In this document: piece after piece, positions 26,171-35,196 of the stretch
Layout of the letters: each line of letters begins with the position of its first letter
How positions within the stretch are numbered: position 1 is the stretch's first letter
Assembly (NCBI GenBank): GCA_964023205.1
Contig: OZ026840.1
Span: 26,602,064-26,666,063, forward strand
Direction of reading: 5' to 3'
DNA from: Lutraria lutraria
Taxonomy: Eukaryota > Mollusca > Bivalvia > Venerida > Mactridae
DNA length: 64,000 bases
Program-made: the position numbers and the translations under genes
The notes under the pieces: generated by a model
What the model was told of the DNA's origin: nothing
Seen by the model: only the letters and a program-made list of their open reading frames with translations
Databases searched by the model: none

Positions 26171-26174
26171 AATA
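26171..26174 (+). repeat. Target-site duplication AATA, left copy
   Basis: These are the last four satellite bases before the 5' LTR (TGTAGC). The same AATA follows the 3' LTR at 36215-36218. In uninterrupted units the site reads CATTAATACTCAG, with a single AATA. A 4-bp duplication is typical of Ty3/gypsy integrases. Confidence 0.85.
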
Positions 26175-27191
26175 TGTAGCAGGGTTGGTTTTGACAAATC
26201 CTAAGGTCTAAGGGAAATAACCTGTTTTGTTATAACCTGTTGTTCATGTTTTTAAGGGAGGCAACTCTTTTAGGCTTAGCCTGGCTTGTTTTAGGATTAA
26301 TTAAATTACCTTTCATATGTTGTTTTTTATGCTTGGCCGGTTTTCAGTCTTGTGATTTCTTAGTTTGAAAAAAGTGCACACTGGCAGTCAGACACTTTGC
26401 ATTGAGTTGTAAGGATGAATATTTTTGGTTGAAGTTTGGTTGATTGTCCAGTGGTTGGTATTTGCTTATTTATCCGTATTTAGTACAAGGCATATTATCT
26501 TTACTATATTTGTAATTGATTCAGTTTTGATGTACTTACTGTATTTATTGCAATTTGAGTAATTATGTAAGTGAGTTTCAGAATGGCACTTGAATTCTTT
26601 CAGTCACTCTTTATCGATATGTTATTCACAATTAATACTTAACATTACAGTTACAGTAACAGTCACGAGTGAGAGTTTCAGTGTACCAGTGTGAGCCTCT
26701 GTCAAGGCATTCAACCCTTAGTTGGTAAGTCTTGTGTAATGTATTGTTGTTATGTGCTGTATATTGTTTTGTACTTTATGTGTTTGAGAACAAATAAGTT
26801 AGTCACGTTTTAATAGGCCACTAGACGCATTTGTTAATATATTCTGTATTTGAGAATACGGTGCTTACGAAAATATGTGTGTTTTTGTAGTATGTATTGC
26901 TCATTCATGTATATTATAAAACTGTATACTTAATATCTGTTATCCTTGTTTTCAGAGTGTGAGATAGTGAGATAGAGATATAGATAGAGATATAGAGATT
27001 GAGATATAGAACTTTATAGATATATAGATGGATACAGATTGGTAACATAAATAAATAGTGATCAAATTATATACAATCGCTTTCTTCTGTTGAGACAACC
27101 CACGTGTACAGGTGACAACAACCTTTACCCACGAACCCTACGGGTTATCGGGGACTACAGATAATTTAGGAACCGATACCACCCGGCCACA
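26175..27191 (+). repeat. 5' LTR (1017 bp)
   Basis: It begins TGTAGCAGGG and ends CCGGCCACA, just before AA and the primer binding site. By eye it differs from the 3' LTR at about 16 substitutions and one 1-bp indel, roughly 98.4% identity. It holds an AATAAA near its end and a GATA-rich stretch near 26960-27030. No clear TATA box was assigned. Confidence 0.95.
27050..27055 (+). promoter_or_regulatory. AATAAA in the 5' LTR
   Basis: A polyadenylation-signal hexamer about 140 bp before the LTR end. It is matched at the same place in the 3' LTR, where it would act on the element transcript. Confidence 0.45.
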
Positions 27192-27193
27192 AA

Positions 27194-27206
27194 TGGCGCC
27201 CAACGT
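27194..27206 (+). other. Primer binding site, tRNA-Lys type
   Basis: TGGCGCCCAACGT lies 2 nt after the 5' LTR. It is complementary to the 3' end of the tRNA-Lys1,2 type known as a primer for several retroelements. The match stops after 13 nt, where T-rich sequence follows. It fixes the end of the 5' LTR and the plus orientation of the element. Confidence 0.8.
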
Positions 27207-28723
27207 TTTTCATCACGTGTTTGCTACACAGAGGATCGATTATTGATACAGGTACTTATAGCTGGACTTAAATGTGTTTAAGTCTATACATCGGAAGATA
27301 GTGTGAGGTGTTAAACCCTAGATTTAATGTTCTTGGGTACCGGTATCAGTTCAGGAAGGGCTGATCATACCAGACTTTAAGCTTTTGGCAGGATTTTCGG
27401 TAGTGATCAAAATACTGAGGACAGTCGTTTTGGAGGAGGAGAAGACACTAGGACAGTGCGACAGTGAATAAGTTTAAATGGACAGTGTTTGTAACTGTGA
27501 ATAAGTGAACATAGAGAAGATTACGACTTCTTTTTTAGTGAATGTTATTGTGTTAAACTAGGATATATAGTGCTAGTGGCCATTCAGTTATTATCAACAG
27601 ATCGTGTGAGTAAACATATTTTTTGATAAATACTCATAGATTGCAGTTATCTGAAAAAACGTAAGGCATTTTCATTACATGTATCAGATATTTACAGCTA
27701 TAAATATATTTTATGGGTCTGTTTAAATAACTGCAGTATGTGATATTTATACATGATGAATAGTATAACATTGTAAGATGTAAGAAAGAGTCACTTTTGC
27801 ATGATAATCATTAGTTAAGTGGTGACGGTATTCTCTTTACTCTACTCTACTTTTACTGATCAATATTCTTGTCTGCATCATTAAACCATATATAATCTTA
27901 CAGGTTAGGAAGTGCTATTTTGAAACTCATTGCTACACGTTTTAGTAACAGTTAAGTTTAACGATTCAAGTTTAACAGTGTGTAAACTACTTTCGGTTTG
28001 ATGTAAACAAATTACCTTGTACACTTATTTGATTGTTACTGTGGATAACTAATGTAATATTTTCAAATTTTCGTGGATTCTAGTTCAGTATATACAGGAA
28101 TAAGGTGTTTGATTGGTTTAAAGTGTTGTTTTGGGTTGTATTTGAGCTCCTAAACGTATTGTGACTGCATTATTCCTTTTACACTATTGGGATTTCCCTG
28201 TGACGTAAGACGACCACGTGAATCTGTCAGCTGACTAGAACTCCGTATTTCATTGGTTCATAATCATAATAGTGTAACATAGTAGTCATATGACAAGTCA
28301 TGTGATGGTTAAATTTAGCATTTGTAGCTATTTGTAGATTAATCTTGTCTAATAATAGAACTATATTGGCCTGTAATACACACATTGTAGTATACAGGTA
28401 TATATTATCTGGGTCATCATTGTATAGACAGAACATTGACAACAGGTAAATAAATACACTTATACTTAGTGTATTGACAAGTTGTATAAATCAGCAACAG
28501 TTTAATTACAAAAAAATCTCCCATATGACTTTATACTTAATTTGAGTTGATATTTACTATATATGATAAACCAGGGATTTACTAGTTTTTTATAAATAAT
28601 TCCAGTGTCAAGGTTGAAAAAAAAGTTCAAGTTACTTAATTATTAAAGTCACTTGAAACTTTAACAATTAATTAATTAATTCATAATTAAATATACTGCT
28701 GAGTTACTTAATAAGAGTGAATT

Positions 28724-29200
28724 TAAGTTAAGGGTACTTTCTCAAGTCACTTAACTTAAATAATTTCTCCTCCAGTTATATTTGAGTTAAGGTTACTTAT
28801 TCAAGTTACTTAACTTAAATAGTTTCTCCTCCAGTTATATTTGAGTTAAGGTTACTTACTCAAGTTACTTAACTTAAATAGTTTATTCATCCAGTTATAT
28901 TTGAGTTAAGGTTACTTATTCAAGTCACTTAACTTAAATAGTTTATTCATCCAGTTATATTTGAGTTAAGGTTACTTATTCAAGTTACTTAATTTAAATA
29001 GTTTTTTCATCCAGTTATATTTGAGTTAAGGTTACTTATTCAAGTTACTTAACTTAGATAGTTTATCAGTCAGTTATATTTGAGTTACTTAACTTAAATA
29101 GTTTACTGTCGAGTTACTTAATTGCTATCAGTCAGTTATATTTGAGCTAAGGTCACTTACTGAAGTCACCTATAACTTAAATAGTTTAATACCGTTGAGT
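28724..29200 (+). repeat. 60-bp minisatellite in the leader
   Basis: Units of 59-60 bp start at GAGTTAAGG: 28784, 28843, 28903, 28963 and 29023. Each contains GGTTACTTATTCAAG, TTACTTAACTTAAATAG and a CCAGTTATATTT end. Copies decay into shorter, diverged pieces from about 29060 to 29200 and upstream of 28780. Confidence 0.85.
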
Positions 29201-29699
29201 TCCGAGTTGCTTAATTACACAAGTTGCTTGAAACATAAAATAGTTTATAACAGAGTTATTTAGCGACTGTAATTCTGTTACCGTTGAATTGCTTCATGTA
29301 TATAAGTGATTATTGATGGGTATGCGGGTTAGAAAAGTCTGAGACTTTAGTAAACAGAATTTCGTGATCAACTTATTGTGAATTTGTTGAAGTGAATTTT
29401 TTCGCGCATCTTAGTCTTTGAATATTGTGTTGTGAAATACAGCATTGAGTAAAATTGATGTTGACATTCACTGCGGTGAACCAGATAAGTGTGTTAATAT
29501 AAGTGTCAGAGTCTTGGTAGAATTTAGTGTGAACTGAAGGTTGGGAATTAATATTGTGAAACAGACATTCTTTTGGTCTTTGACCTTTGGTGAATCATAA
29601 ATATTGACACTGTGAAAGTGCTTTTGGCCTTTCACCTGGTATGAAGTGCATAGTTCACTTACATGAGAGAGTGTTAATAAAGTGAATAATACTGTAGTA

Positions 29700-29890
29700 T
29701 AGTGATTTGAAGTGAAGAGTGACATAGTGATTTGAAGTGAAGAGTGATATAGTGATTTGAAGTGAAGAGTGATATAGTGATGTGAAGTGAAAGTGATAAA
29801 GTGAATTGAAGTGACAAGTGATTTGAAGTGAAGAGTGATATAGTGATGTGAAGTGAAAGTGATCAAGTGAATTGAAGTGACAAGCGACAA
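29700..29890 (+). repeat. 25-bp minisatellite just before gag
   Basis: Tandem copies built from TAGTGATTTGAAGTGAAG and AGTGATA, about 25 bp each, with an embedded longer variant of about 65 bp occurring twice. It ends just before the first candidate gag codons. Serine- and histidine-rich minus-strand frames over it are artefacts of the repeat. Confidence 0.8.
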
Positions 29891-29895
29891 GTGAC

Positions 29896-29985
29896 ATGAT
29901 ATCGGACTACGATCGATTTAAGATAGAACAAAAGAAGATAGAAGCTGAACTTAAAGAAACAAACAAAGAAACCACAAAAATTTAA
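29896..29985 (+). CDS. Short charged frame at the 5' edge of gag, possible gag start remnant
   Basis: A 29-codon ATG frame (MISDYDRFK...) rich in Lys and Glu, ending TAA 13 bp before the ATG of the zinc-knuckle frame and in a different reading frame. Its helical, charged character resembles the following N-terminus. It could be the original gag start separated by a frameshift, or an upstream ORF. It carries no domain motif, so the call is weak. Confidence 0.25.
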   Translation: MISDYDRFKIEQKKIEAELKETNKETTKI

Positions 29986-29998
29986 TGCAGCAGTAAAC

Positions 29999-30490
29999 AT
30001 GGAAAAGAAAGATAATGTTGACATGGCAGAAGTAAAAGAGTTATTAATGAAATTGAAGACTAGAATAGAACATTTAGAGAAAGAAGAGAGAAACATACAG
30101 CTAACAAATTACCACAATGACTCTCCACCACCTTGGTATTATGAGTATAACAATAGAAGATACAGAGGAAGAGGTAGATATGAACAAAGAGGAAGAGGTA
30201 GCGGAACATACCGACAAAGAAGACCATTAGGATCAACTACCATGACACCAAGAGAATGCTATAACTGTCATGAGGAAGGCCATTTAGCTAGAAACTGTCC
30301 AAAAAAATGCATAAGTGCTCCTGTTATGGGCACCACCAAAGATCCCAAGCTGATAGGCGATATAAATGAAACATACATCATTGTGAACAACATACCAGTG
30401 AAAGCACTTCTAGACAGCGGCAGTTGTGTCAGTATTATTTCAAAATCACTTTATGAAGAAAATTTTTCCAACATTGAATTACAACCTTAA
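29999..30490 (+). CDS. Gag nucleocapsid and start of protease (interrupted)
   Basis: 163 codons from ATG to TAA (30488-30490). Residues 1-35 are a charged, probably helical stretch. Residues 53-75 are Arg/Gly-rich, suiting RNA binding. A CCHC zinc knuckle follows with C87, C90, H95 and C100. An aspartic protease then begins, with active-site motif LLDSGS at 137-142 (D139-S-G), where many family members have DTG. The frame stops about 20 residues after the active site, and the same frame continues open as pol. Gag proteins of this family normally have a capsid region of a few hundred residues before the knuckle; none is seen here. The product is therefore likely non-functional alone. The stop looks like a nonsense mutation because it cuts the protease fold rather than lying between domains. 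Confidence 0.75.
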   Translation: MEKKDNVDMAEVKELLMKLKTRIEHLEKEERNIQLTNYHNDSPPPWYYEYNNRRYRGRGRYEQRGRGSGTYRQRRPLGSTTMTPRECYNCHEEGHLARNCPKKCISAPVMGTTKDPKLIGDINETYIIVNNIPVKALLDSGSCVSIISKSLYEENFSNIELQP

Positions 30491-33400
30491 GAAGATATCA
30501 TCAATATTGAATGTGCAGATGGAAAGAAACTACCGTATGATGGCTACATTGAATTAGAATTAAGTGTTCAAGAAGGTTTACCAACATCCAACAAACATGC
30601 ATGTCTTTTCTTGGTAAGCCCAGATACAACCTACTCAGCAACAACCCCAGTGATACTTGGAACAAATATATTGAAAGAACTACTCATGGACAGTAAAAGC
30701 AAATATGGTGAACAATACATACAGAGAGCACAGAAAGAAGGCATGACAACACCATGGTATTTAATCTTCAGATGCATTGCTACAAGAGAAAAAGAACTGA
30801 AAAAGAACAAAGACAGAATAGCAGTAATCAGGAATGCAACTTCACACAGGATCCTATTAAAACCTAACGAATCAATTAATGTTATGGCATATATAGATAA
30901 AGAGATAGGATACGAAGACACATCGGCAATAATTCATGAATCGGAAGAATCTAGCTTACCAACATATCTTGACATAACACCAGCCGTGATAAATAACCGA
31001 TACCAGAAGAACGCCGACCTAACAGTTAATATATCAAACCTCACAACCAATACAGTCACCATCCCGCCCAAAGCAATCATTTGCGAACTACAACCAGTTA
31101 AAATAGATCATGAAAGAATGAAAGAGGTAAAAGAAGAATTGAATAAGGAAGATGTATTGAATAAAGTCCACATTGACAATAGCGTTACCTTAAATGATGA
31201 TCAGAAACACAGATTGACCGAATTACTTCAGAGACACAAAGAAATATTTTCAGTTAGCGACACTGACATTGGTCACTGTGATAGAATCAAGCATATAATA
31301 GATCTTCAACCAGGATATGATGTACCATACAAACAACGACATAGGAGAATACAGCCTGGGATGATAGACGAAGTGAGACAACACTTATCTCAACTACTAG
31401 CGTCCGGTATCATCAGAAAGTCCAAGTCACCATGGTCAAGTAACGTGGTATTAGTTAGGAAAAAGAACAACAAGCTCCGAATGTGTGTTGACTATAGAAT
31501 GCTGAATAATAGGTGTGTGAAAGACGCATATGCTCTTCCACGCATTGAAGAAGTGTTTGATATATTAAAAGGCAGCAAATATTTCACCACCATTGATATG
31601 AAGTCAGGATATCACCAGGTTGATATAGAAGAAAATCACAAAGAAAGAACGGCATTTACCGTAGGTCCTCTTGGTTTCTTCGAATATACAAAAATGCCAT
31701 TTGGTCTTAGCAACTCACCGGCAACCTACCAACGACTAATGGAGGAGTGTTTGGGAGATTACAACATGACCATATGTGTCATATACTTGGACGACCTTAT
31801 TGTATTTGCTGACACTTTTGAAGAACATCTGAGAAGATTAGATTTAATACTTACAAGGTTAAGAGAATGTCAATTAAAACTATCTCCGGAAAAATGCTAC
31901 TTTATTGAGAAAAGAGTTCATTTCCTTGGTCATGTAGTTTCGGAACAAGGTATAGAAACAGATCCGGAAAAGATTCAGAAAGTAAGAGATTGGCCAACAC
32001 CTTCCAACCCAGATGAGCTTAGGTCATTTCTAGCATTCGCAGGATATTACCGTCGTTTCATTCGTGACTTCAGCAAAATCACCAGACCCTTGGCAGACTT
32101 ATTACCACCAACTGTTACAAAGAAAAGATCAAGAAAATACTTTAAAGATTGGAACTGGACAGAAACTGAACAACACATATTTGAAAATCTGAAAAAGACA
32201 CTATCAGAACCCCCCATACTTGCATACCCAGATTTTACCAAGCCATTCGAATTACATACAGACGCATCCACAAAAGGTCTTGGTGCTGTCTTATACCAAG
32301 CAGAAGGAAATACCAAACGAGTAGTTGCTTATGCAAGTAGATCAGTTAACAAATCGGAAAAGAATTACAGTGCATACAAATTAGAGTTCCTGGCACTTAA
32401 GTGGGCAGTTACAGAAAAATTTTCGGACTATCTTCAGTGTAATCATTTCACCGTACTTACAGATAATAACCCATTAACCTACGTTCTTACATCAGCTAAA
32501 TTAGATGCCACTGGACAACGATGGGCTTCAGCATTGGGGGAATTTGATTTTGATTTAATTTACCGTGCAGGAGCTAAGAACGCAGATGCAGATAGCCTCA
32601 GTAGATACCCTTTTGAAAAAGAAACCAACAACAACAGTGGTGAAAGTACAGTAACAAAACTAGCAAATGAAACAGTTCGAGCTATTTGTAGCAGCATAAC
32701 AATACCAGCATTCATTGAAATTCTACCACATGAGAACATTGACATTATTGATGCAACAGAAGACCCAAGTCAACCCATGTCACAGCTTGAATTAAGACAA
32801 ATAAGACAAAGTCAACGACAGGATACAGTAATAGAAAGATGGCGGCGAGCAGTAATTGACCAAAAGATTCCTACCAAACACTTAACAAAAGAAGATGTCA
32901 TTATGAAAAGATACTTCAAGAACTTCATCATGAAAAGAGGAATACTGTATAGAAAGATACTACATGGGGAAACAAGCATAGAACAACTAGTTATACCACC
33001 GCGATACAGAATTGACATACTTAATGGTCTTCACACAGATATAGGACATCCAGGTAGAGACAGAACCTTACGATTGTTACGTGAACGCTACTTTTGGCCT
33101 GGAATGTCAGCAGATGTTGACAGATATGTCGGCTCCTGTGACAGATGTATGAAAAGAAAAAGCAACATTAACAACAGAGCACCATTGGTAAATGTTAGTA
33201 CGTCATACCCATTAGAACTCGTTTGCATGGATTTCTTGACACTAGAAGAATCAAAAGGAGGGATTTCAAACATTTTGGTGATTACAGACCATTTTACGAA
33301 ATACGCCTCAGCAATTCCAACAAAAAACCAAACTGCAAAAACAACAGCTGAAACACTATATAACAACTTCATCATTCACTATGGAATCCCGACAAGGCTA

Positions 33401-34849
33401 CACTCCGACCAGGGAGCAAACTTCGAGTCAGAAATTATAAAAGAGTTGTGCCAATTACTTAATGTCAAGAAAAGCCATACAACCATTTACCATCCTATGG
33501 GCAACGCTACTCCGGAACGATTCAATAGGAGCCTTCTCAATATGTTAGGTACCCTTGAAACAGATCAGAAAAGAGATTGGAAGAAATATGTGCCATCACT
33601 AGTATACGCATATAATTGCACACCACATGAATCGACAGATGTAGCCCCGTTTGAACTTATGTTTGGACGGAAAGCAAAGCTTCCCATAGACAGTGTGTTT
33701 CAAGAAGCAACAGAAGATGATGTTACTAAGAAAACGACAAAAGAATATCTAGAAGACCTGAGATTTCGAATGGAGAAGACTAGAGATATTGTAAAAGAGC
33801 ATAATGACAAAGCAAGAAAAAAACAGAAGAAGTACTATGATATCAAGGCAAAGGCAGCACAGATAAAAGTAGGAGATCAAGTCCTAGTGAAGATAATGAA
33901 GTATGAAGGAAAACACAAGATCGCTGATAAATTTGAAGAAGAGATATACGAAGTCATAGAACAACCAAGACTGGATATACCTGTTTTCAAACTGAGATCT
34001 GTGAAGACAAAGAGAGAGAAAATGTTACATAGAAATCATCTGCACCCGGTTAGATACAGAGTAGAATTAGAGGAGACAGTAGACGCAGAATTGACAAACA
34101 ATTCTGTAGCACAAGATAAAGAAGTACAGAAGGATGCATCCAATGGTCTTAGAGAAAGTCAGATAAACACTAACATAATAGAAGAAACAGATGAGGATTC
34201 GGATGAGGAAGATATATTTGTAATACATACAAATGATATTGGGGACGCCCATATTCCTTCCGAACTAGTTGAAGAGAAAGAAAAACGTGCAGGCAGCACA
34301 GAAAGAGAAGTAGAAATCTCGGACAAAGAAGAGAGAAATGTTGATCAAGCAACTGAATTAGAAGAAGAGACAGCATTTGATAACAGTCCAGCAGAAGAGA
34401 AAGACACTACAGAAAGTCTCATAGACGGTCATAGTGACGATACAGGGGAAGAAACAACACCAACTGCTGAATTGTTGGGTACAGATGAGAATAACATAGA
34501 AGTTGATAGTCTTACAGACAATCATGTGTGTGAGGATACAGATCCAAATATAGGTGAAAATATTCCTTCTGAATTAACAACAAGAAAAGACATTACAGAT
34601 ACTGGTGAAACATTGGAAGAAGCCACAAAAGAACAACCAGACCCGAAGCCACCTCCTAAACCTATACCAAGACGTTCTGGTAGGGAAAGGAAGGCACCGG
34701 TTAGGTATCAAGATTACATGATGAACTCTATGGTACCTCGACCATATGACCCAAAGATTAAAGCTATAAACGTCTTGATGAGATCTGGAGTTCTTGATGA
34801 AGTAGATACAGATGTGGCACACAGAATGTTAGAAGCCGTGATGAAGTAA
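30491..34849 (+). CDS. pol: Pol polyprotein: protease end, reverse transcriptase, RNase H, integrase
   Basis: The frame is open from the codon after the upstream TAA to TAA at 34847-34849, in the same frame as gag/protease, so no natural start is evident. Residues below count from codon 30611. The protease motif VILG is at 14-17. The reverse transcriptase spans about 227-460, with D329 and the YLDD box at 392-395 (D394, D395). RNase H has D551, E592, D618 and D661. The integrase zinc finger is H808, H813, C843, C846 (HX4HX29CX2C); the core is D874, D933, E969 with 35 residues between the last two. A GPY/F-like module lies near 1100-1145. A strongly acidic tail (about 1165-1335) then leads to a PKPPPKP and RRSGRERKAPVRY segment. 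All catalytic residues looked for are present. The cytoplasmic particle replicates RNA to DNA, and integrase inserts it in the nucleus. Ty3/gypsy assignment is firm; the clade is not. Confidence 0.95.
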   Translation, partial: EDIINIECADGKKLPYDGYIELELSVQEGLPTSNKHACLFLVSPDTTYSATTPVILGTNILKELLMDSKSKYGEQYIQRAQKEGMTTPWYLIFRCIATREKELKKNKDRIAVIRNATSHRILLKPNESINVMAYIDKEIGYEDTSAIIHESEESSLPTYLDITPAVINNRYQKNADLTVNISNLTTNTVTIPPKAIICELQPVKIDHERMKEVKEELNKEDVLNKVHIDNSVTLNDDQKHRLTELLQRHKEIFSVSDTDIGHCDRIKHIIDLQPGYDVPYKQRHRRIQPGMIDEVRQHLSQLLASGIIRKSKSPWSSNVVLVRKKNNKLRMCVDYRMLNNRCVKDAYALPRIEEVFDILKGSKYFTTIDMKSGYHQVDIEENHKERTAFTVGPLGFFEYTKMPFGLSNSPATYQRLMEECLGDYNMTICVIYLDDLIVFADTFEEHLRRLDLILTRLRECQLKLSPEKCYFIEKRVHFLGHVVSEQGIETDPEKIQKVRDWPTPSNPDELRSFLAFAGYYRRFIRDFSKITRPLADLLPPTVTKKRSRKYFKDWNWTETEQHIFENLKKTLSEPPILAYPDFTKPFELHTDASTKGLGAVLYQAEGNTKRVVAYASRSVNKSEKNYSAYKLEFLALKWAVTEKFSDYLQCNHFTVLTDNNPLTYVLTSAKLDATGQRWASALGEFDFDLIYRAGAKNADADSLSRYPFEKETNNNSGESTVTKLANETVRAICSSITIPAFIEILPHENIDIIDATEDPSQPMSQLELRQIRQSQRQDTVIERWRRAVIDQKIPTKHLTKEDVIMKRYFKNFIMKRGILYRKILHGETSIEQLVIPPRYRIDILNGLHTDIGHPGRDRTLRLLRERYFWPGMSADVDRYVGSCDRCMKRKSNINNRAPLVNVSTSYPLELVCMDFLTLEESKGGISNILVITDHFTKYASAIPTKNQTAKTTAETLYNNFIIHYGIPTRLHSDQGANFESEIIKELCQLLNVKKSHTTIYHPMGNATPERFNRSLLNMLGTLETDQKRDWKKYVPSLVYAYNCTPHESTDVAPFELMFGRKAKLPIDSVFQEATEDDVTKKTTKEYLEDLRFRMEKTRDIVKEHNDKARKKQKKYYDIKAKAAQIKVGDQVLVKIMKYEGKHKIADKFEEEIYEVIEQPRLDIPVFKLRSVKTKREKMLHRNHLHPVRYRVELEETVDAELTNNSVAQDKEVQKDASNGLRESQINTNIIEETDEDSDEEDIFVIHTNDIGDAHIPSELVEEKEKRAGSTEREVEISDKEERNVDQATELEEETAFDNSPAEEKDTTESLIDGHSDDTGEETTPTAELLGTDENNIEVDSLTDNHVCEDTDPNIGENIPSELTTRKDITDTGETLEEATKEQPDPKPPPKPIPRRSGRERKAPVRYQDYMMNSMVPRPYDPKIKAINVLMRSGVLDEVDTDVAHRMLEAVMK

Positions 34850-34926
34850 CAAGTTTGTTTAGAAATGTAATAGAATGTTTTTAACTTTGCTTTTATCATT
34901 TGAAAATAAAAAGAATTTTATATTTT

Positions 34927-34942
34927 AATACGAGGTCGTATT
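34927..34942. other. Inverted repeat AATACGA-GG-TCGTATT
   Basis: A perfect 7-bp inverted repeat around GG, shortly after the pol stop. It could be an RNA hairpin in the 3' untranslated region or a DNA-binding palindrome. Confidence 0.5.
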
Positions 34943-35160
34943 TAAGCCAAGGGGAGCAGTGTTCAAATAATTAGAGTTGCAGAGAAGTGAGATTGAGAAG
35001 CAACTGAAAATTCTATATTTTCAGCATAAGTATAGGAGTTCATAAGTTATTTGTGTTAGTATGTAAGTTTACATATCAACGTTCAGATCGATGGTAAGTT
35101 GTAATGTGTAGTTAGTAGGTGTAGAGACTTTGGTAGTAATTGACTTAAGACAGACGGGAC

Positions 35161-35179
35161 AAATGACGGGACGTCATTT
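35161..35179. other. Inverted repeat AAATGACG-GGA-CGTCATTT
   Basis: A perfect 8-bp inverted repeat ending 3 bp before the polypurine tract. The arms contain TGACG/CGTCA, the half-site recognised by bZIP factors of the CREB/ATF type. Function here is unknown; it may help define the plus-strand primer or bind a host factor. Confidence 0.55.
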
Positions 35180-35182
35180 TTC

Positions 35183-35196
35183 GGAGCAGGGAAGCA
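35183..35196 (+). other. Polypurine tract
   Basis: GGAGCAGGGAAGCA lies directly before TGTA of the 3' LTR, the expected place for the plus-strand primer. It is short and interrupted by two C residues, so its exact extent is approximate. Confidence 0.6.

Larger units (their letters stand above)
1..26174 (+). repeat. Left part of 1301-bp tandem satellite array (about 20 units)
   Basis: The same sequence recurs every 1301 bp, with spacings of 1300 to about 1305, always in the same orientation. Using the tRNA-like A-box as anchor, copies start at 1248, 2549, 3850, 5151, 6452, 7753, 9053, 10354, 11655, 12956, 14257, 15558, 16859, 18160, 19461, 20763, 22066, 23367, 24669 and 25974. Neighbouring copies differ by only a few substitutions and 1-3 bp indels. 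The window opens inside a unit, at its B-box, so the array extends further left. No protein gene is supported here. Short frames of 65, 76 and 94 codons recur in every unit, but most begin at TTG or GTG and overlap each other on both strands. Their conservation follows from homogenisation of the whole unit. Confidence 0.98.
27207..29895 (+). other. Long non-coding leader of the retrotransposon
   Basis: About 2.7 kb between the primer binding site and the first candidate gag codons. No frame with retroelement motifs is visible on the plus strand. The stretch 27207-28720 is AT-rich unique sequence in which I recognise nothing; the remainder holds two minisatellites. The leader is long for a gypsy element. 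It may have replaced or lost the 5' part of gag. Confidence 0.7.
34850..35182 (+). other. Non-coding region between pol and the polypurine tract
   Basis: About 330 bp with no supported frame, so no env gene. It holds an AATAAA near 34904 and two short perfect inverted repeats listed separately. A purine run CCAAGGGGAGCAG near 34948 resembles a second polypurine tract. Confidence 0.7.

Noticed and set aside
1..26174. CRISPR array, or bacterial origin of the repeats.
   Set aside because: The period is 1301 bp with no short repeat-spacer pattern and no cas genes, and the nested element is a eukaryotic LTR retrotransposon.
28227..28442. Minus-strand 71-codon frame in the leader.
   Set aside because: Isolated, AT-rich, with no motif; a chance frame.
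29468..29897. Minus-strand 140- and 80-codon frames rich in Ser, His and Leu.
   Set aside because: They are translations of the 25-bp minisatellite in two frames, not genes.
30631..34899. Several minus-strand frames of 61-96 codons opposite pol.
   Set aside because: They are shadows of the long, A-rich pol frame; none shows a domain.
34850..35196. Envelope gene after pol.
   Set aside because: Only about 330 bp remain before the polypurine tract and no frame of useful length is present.
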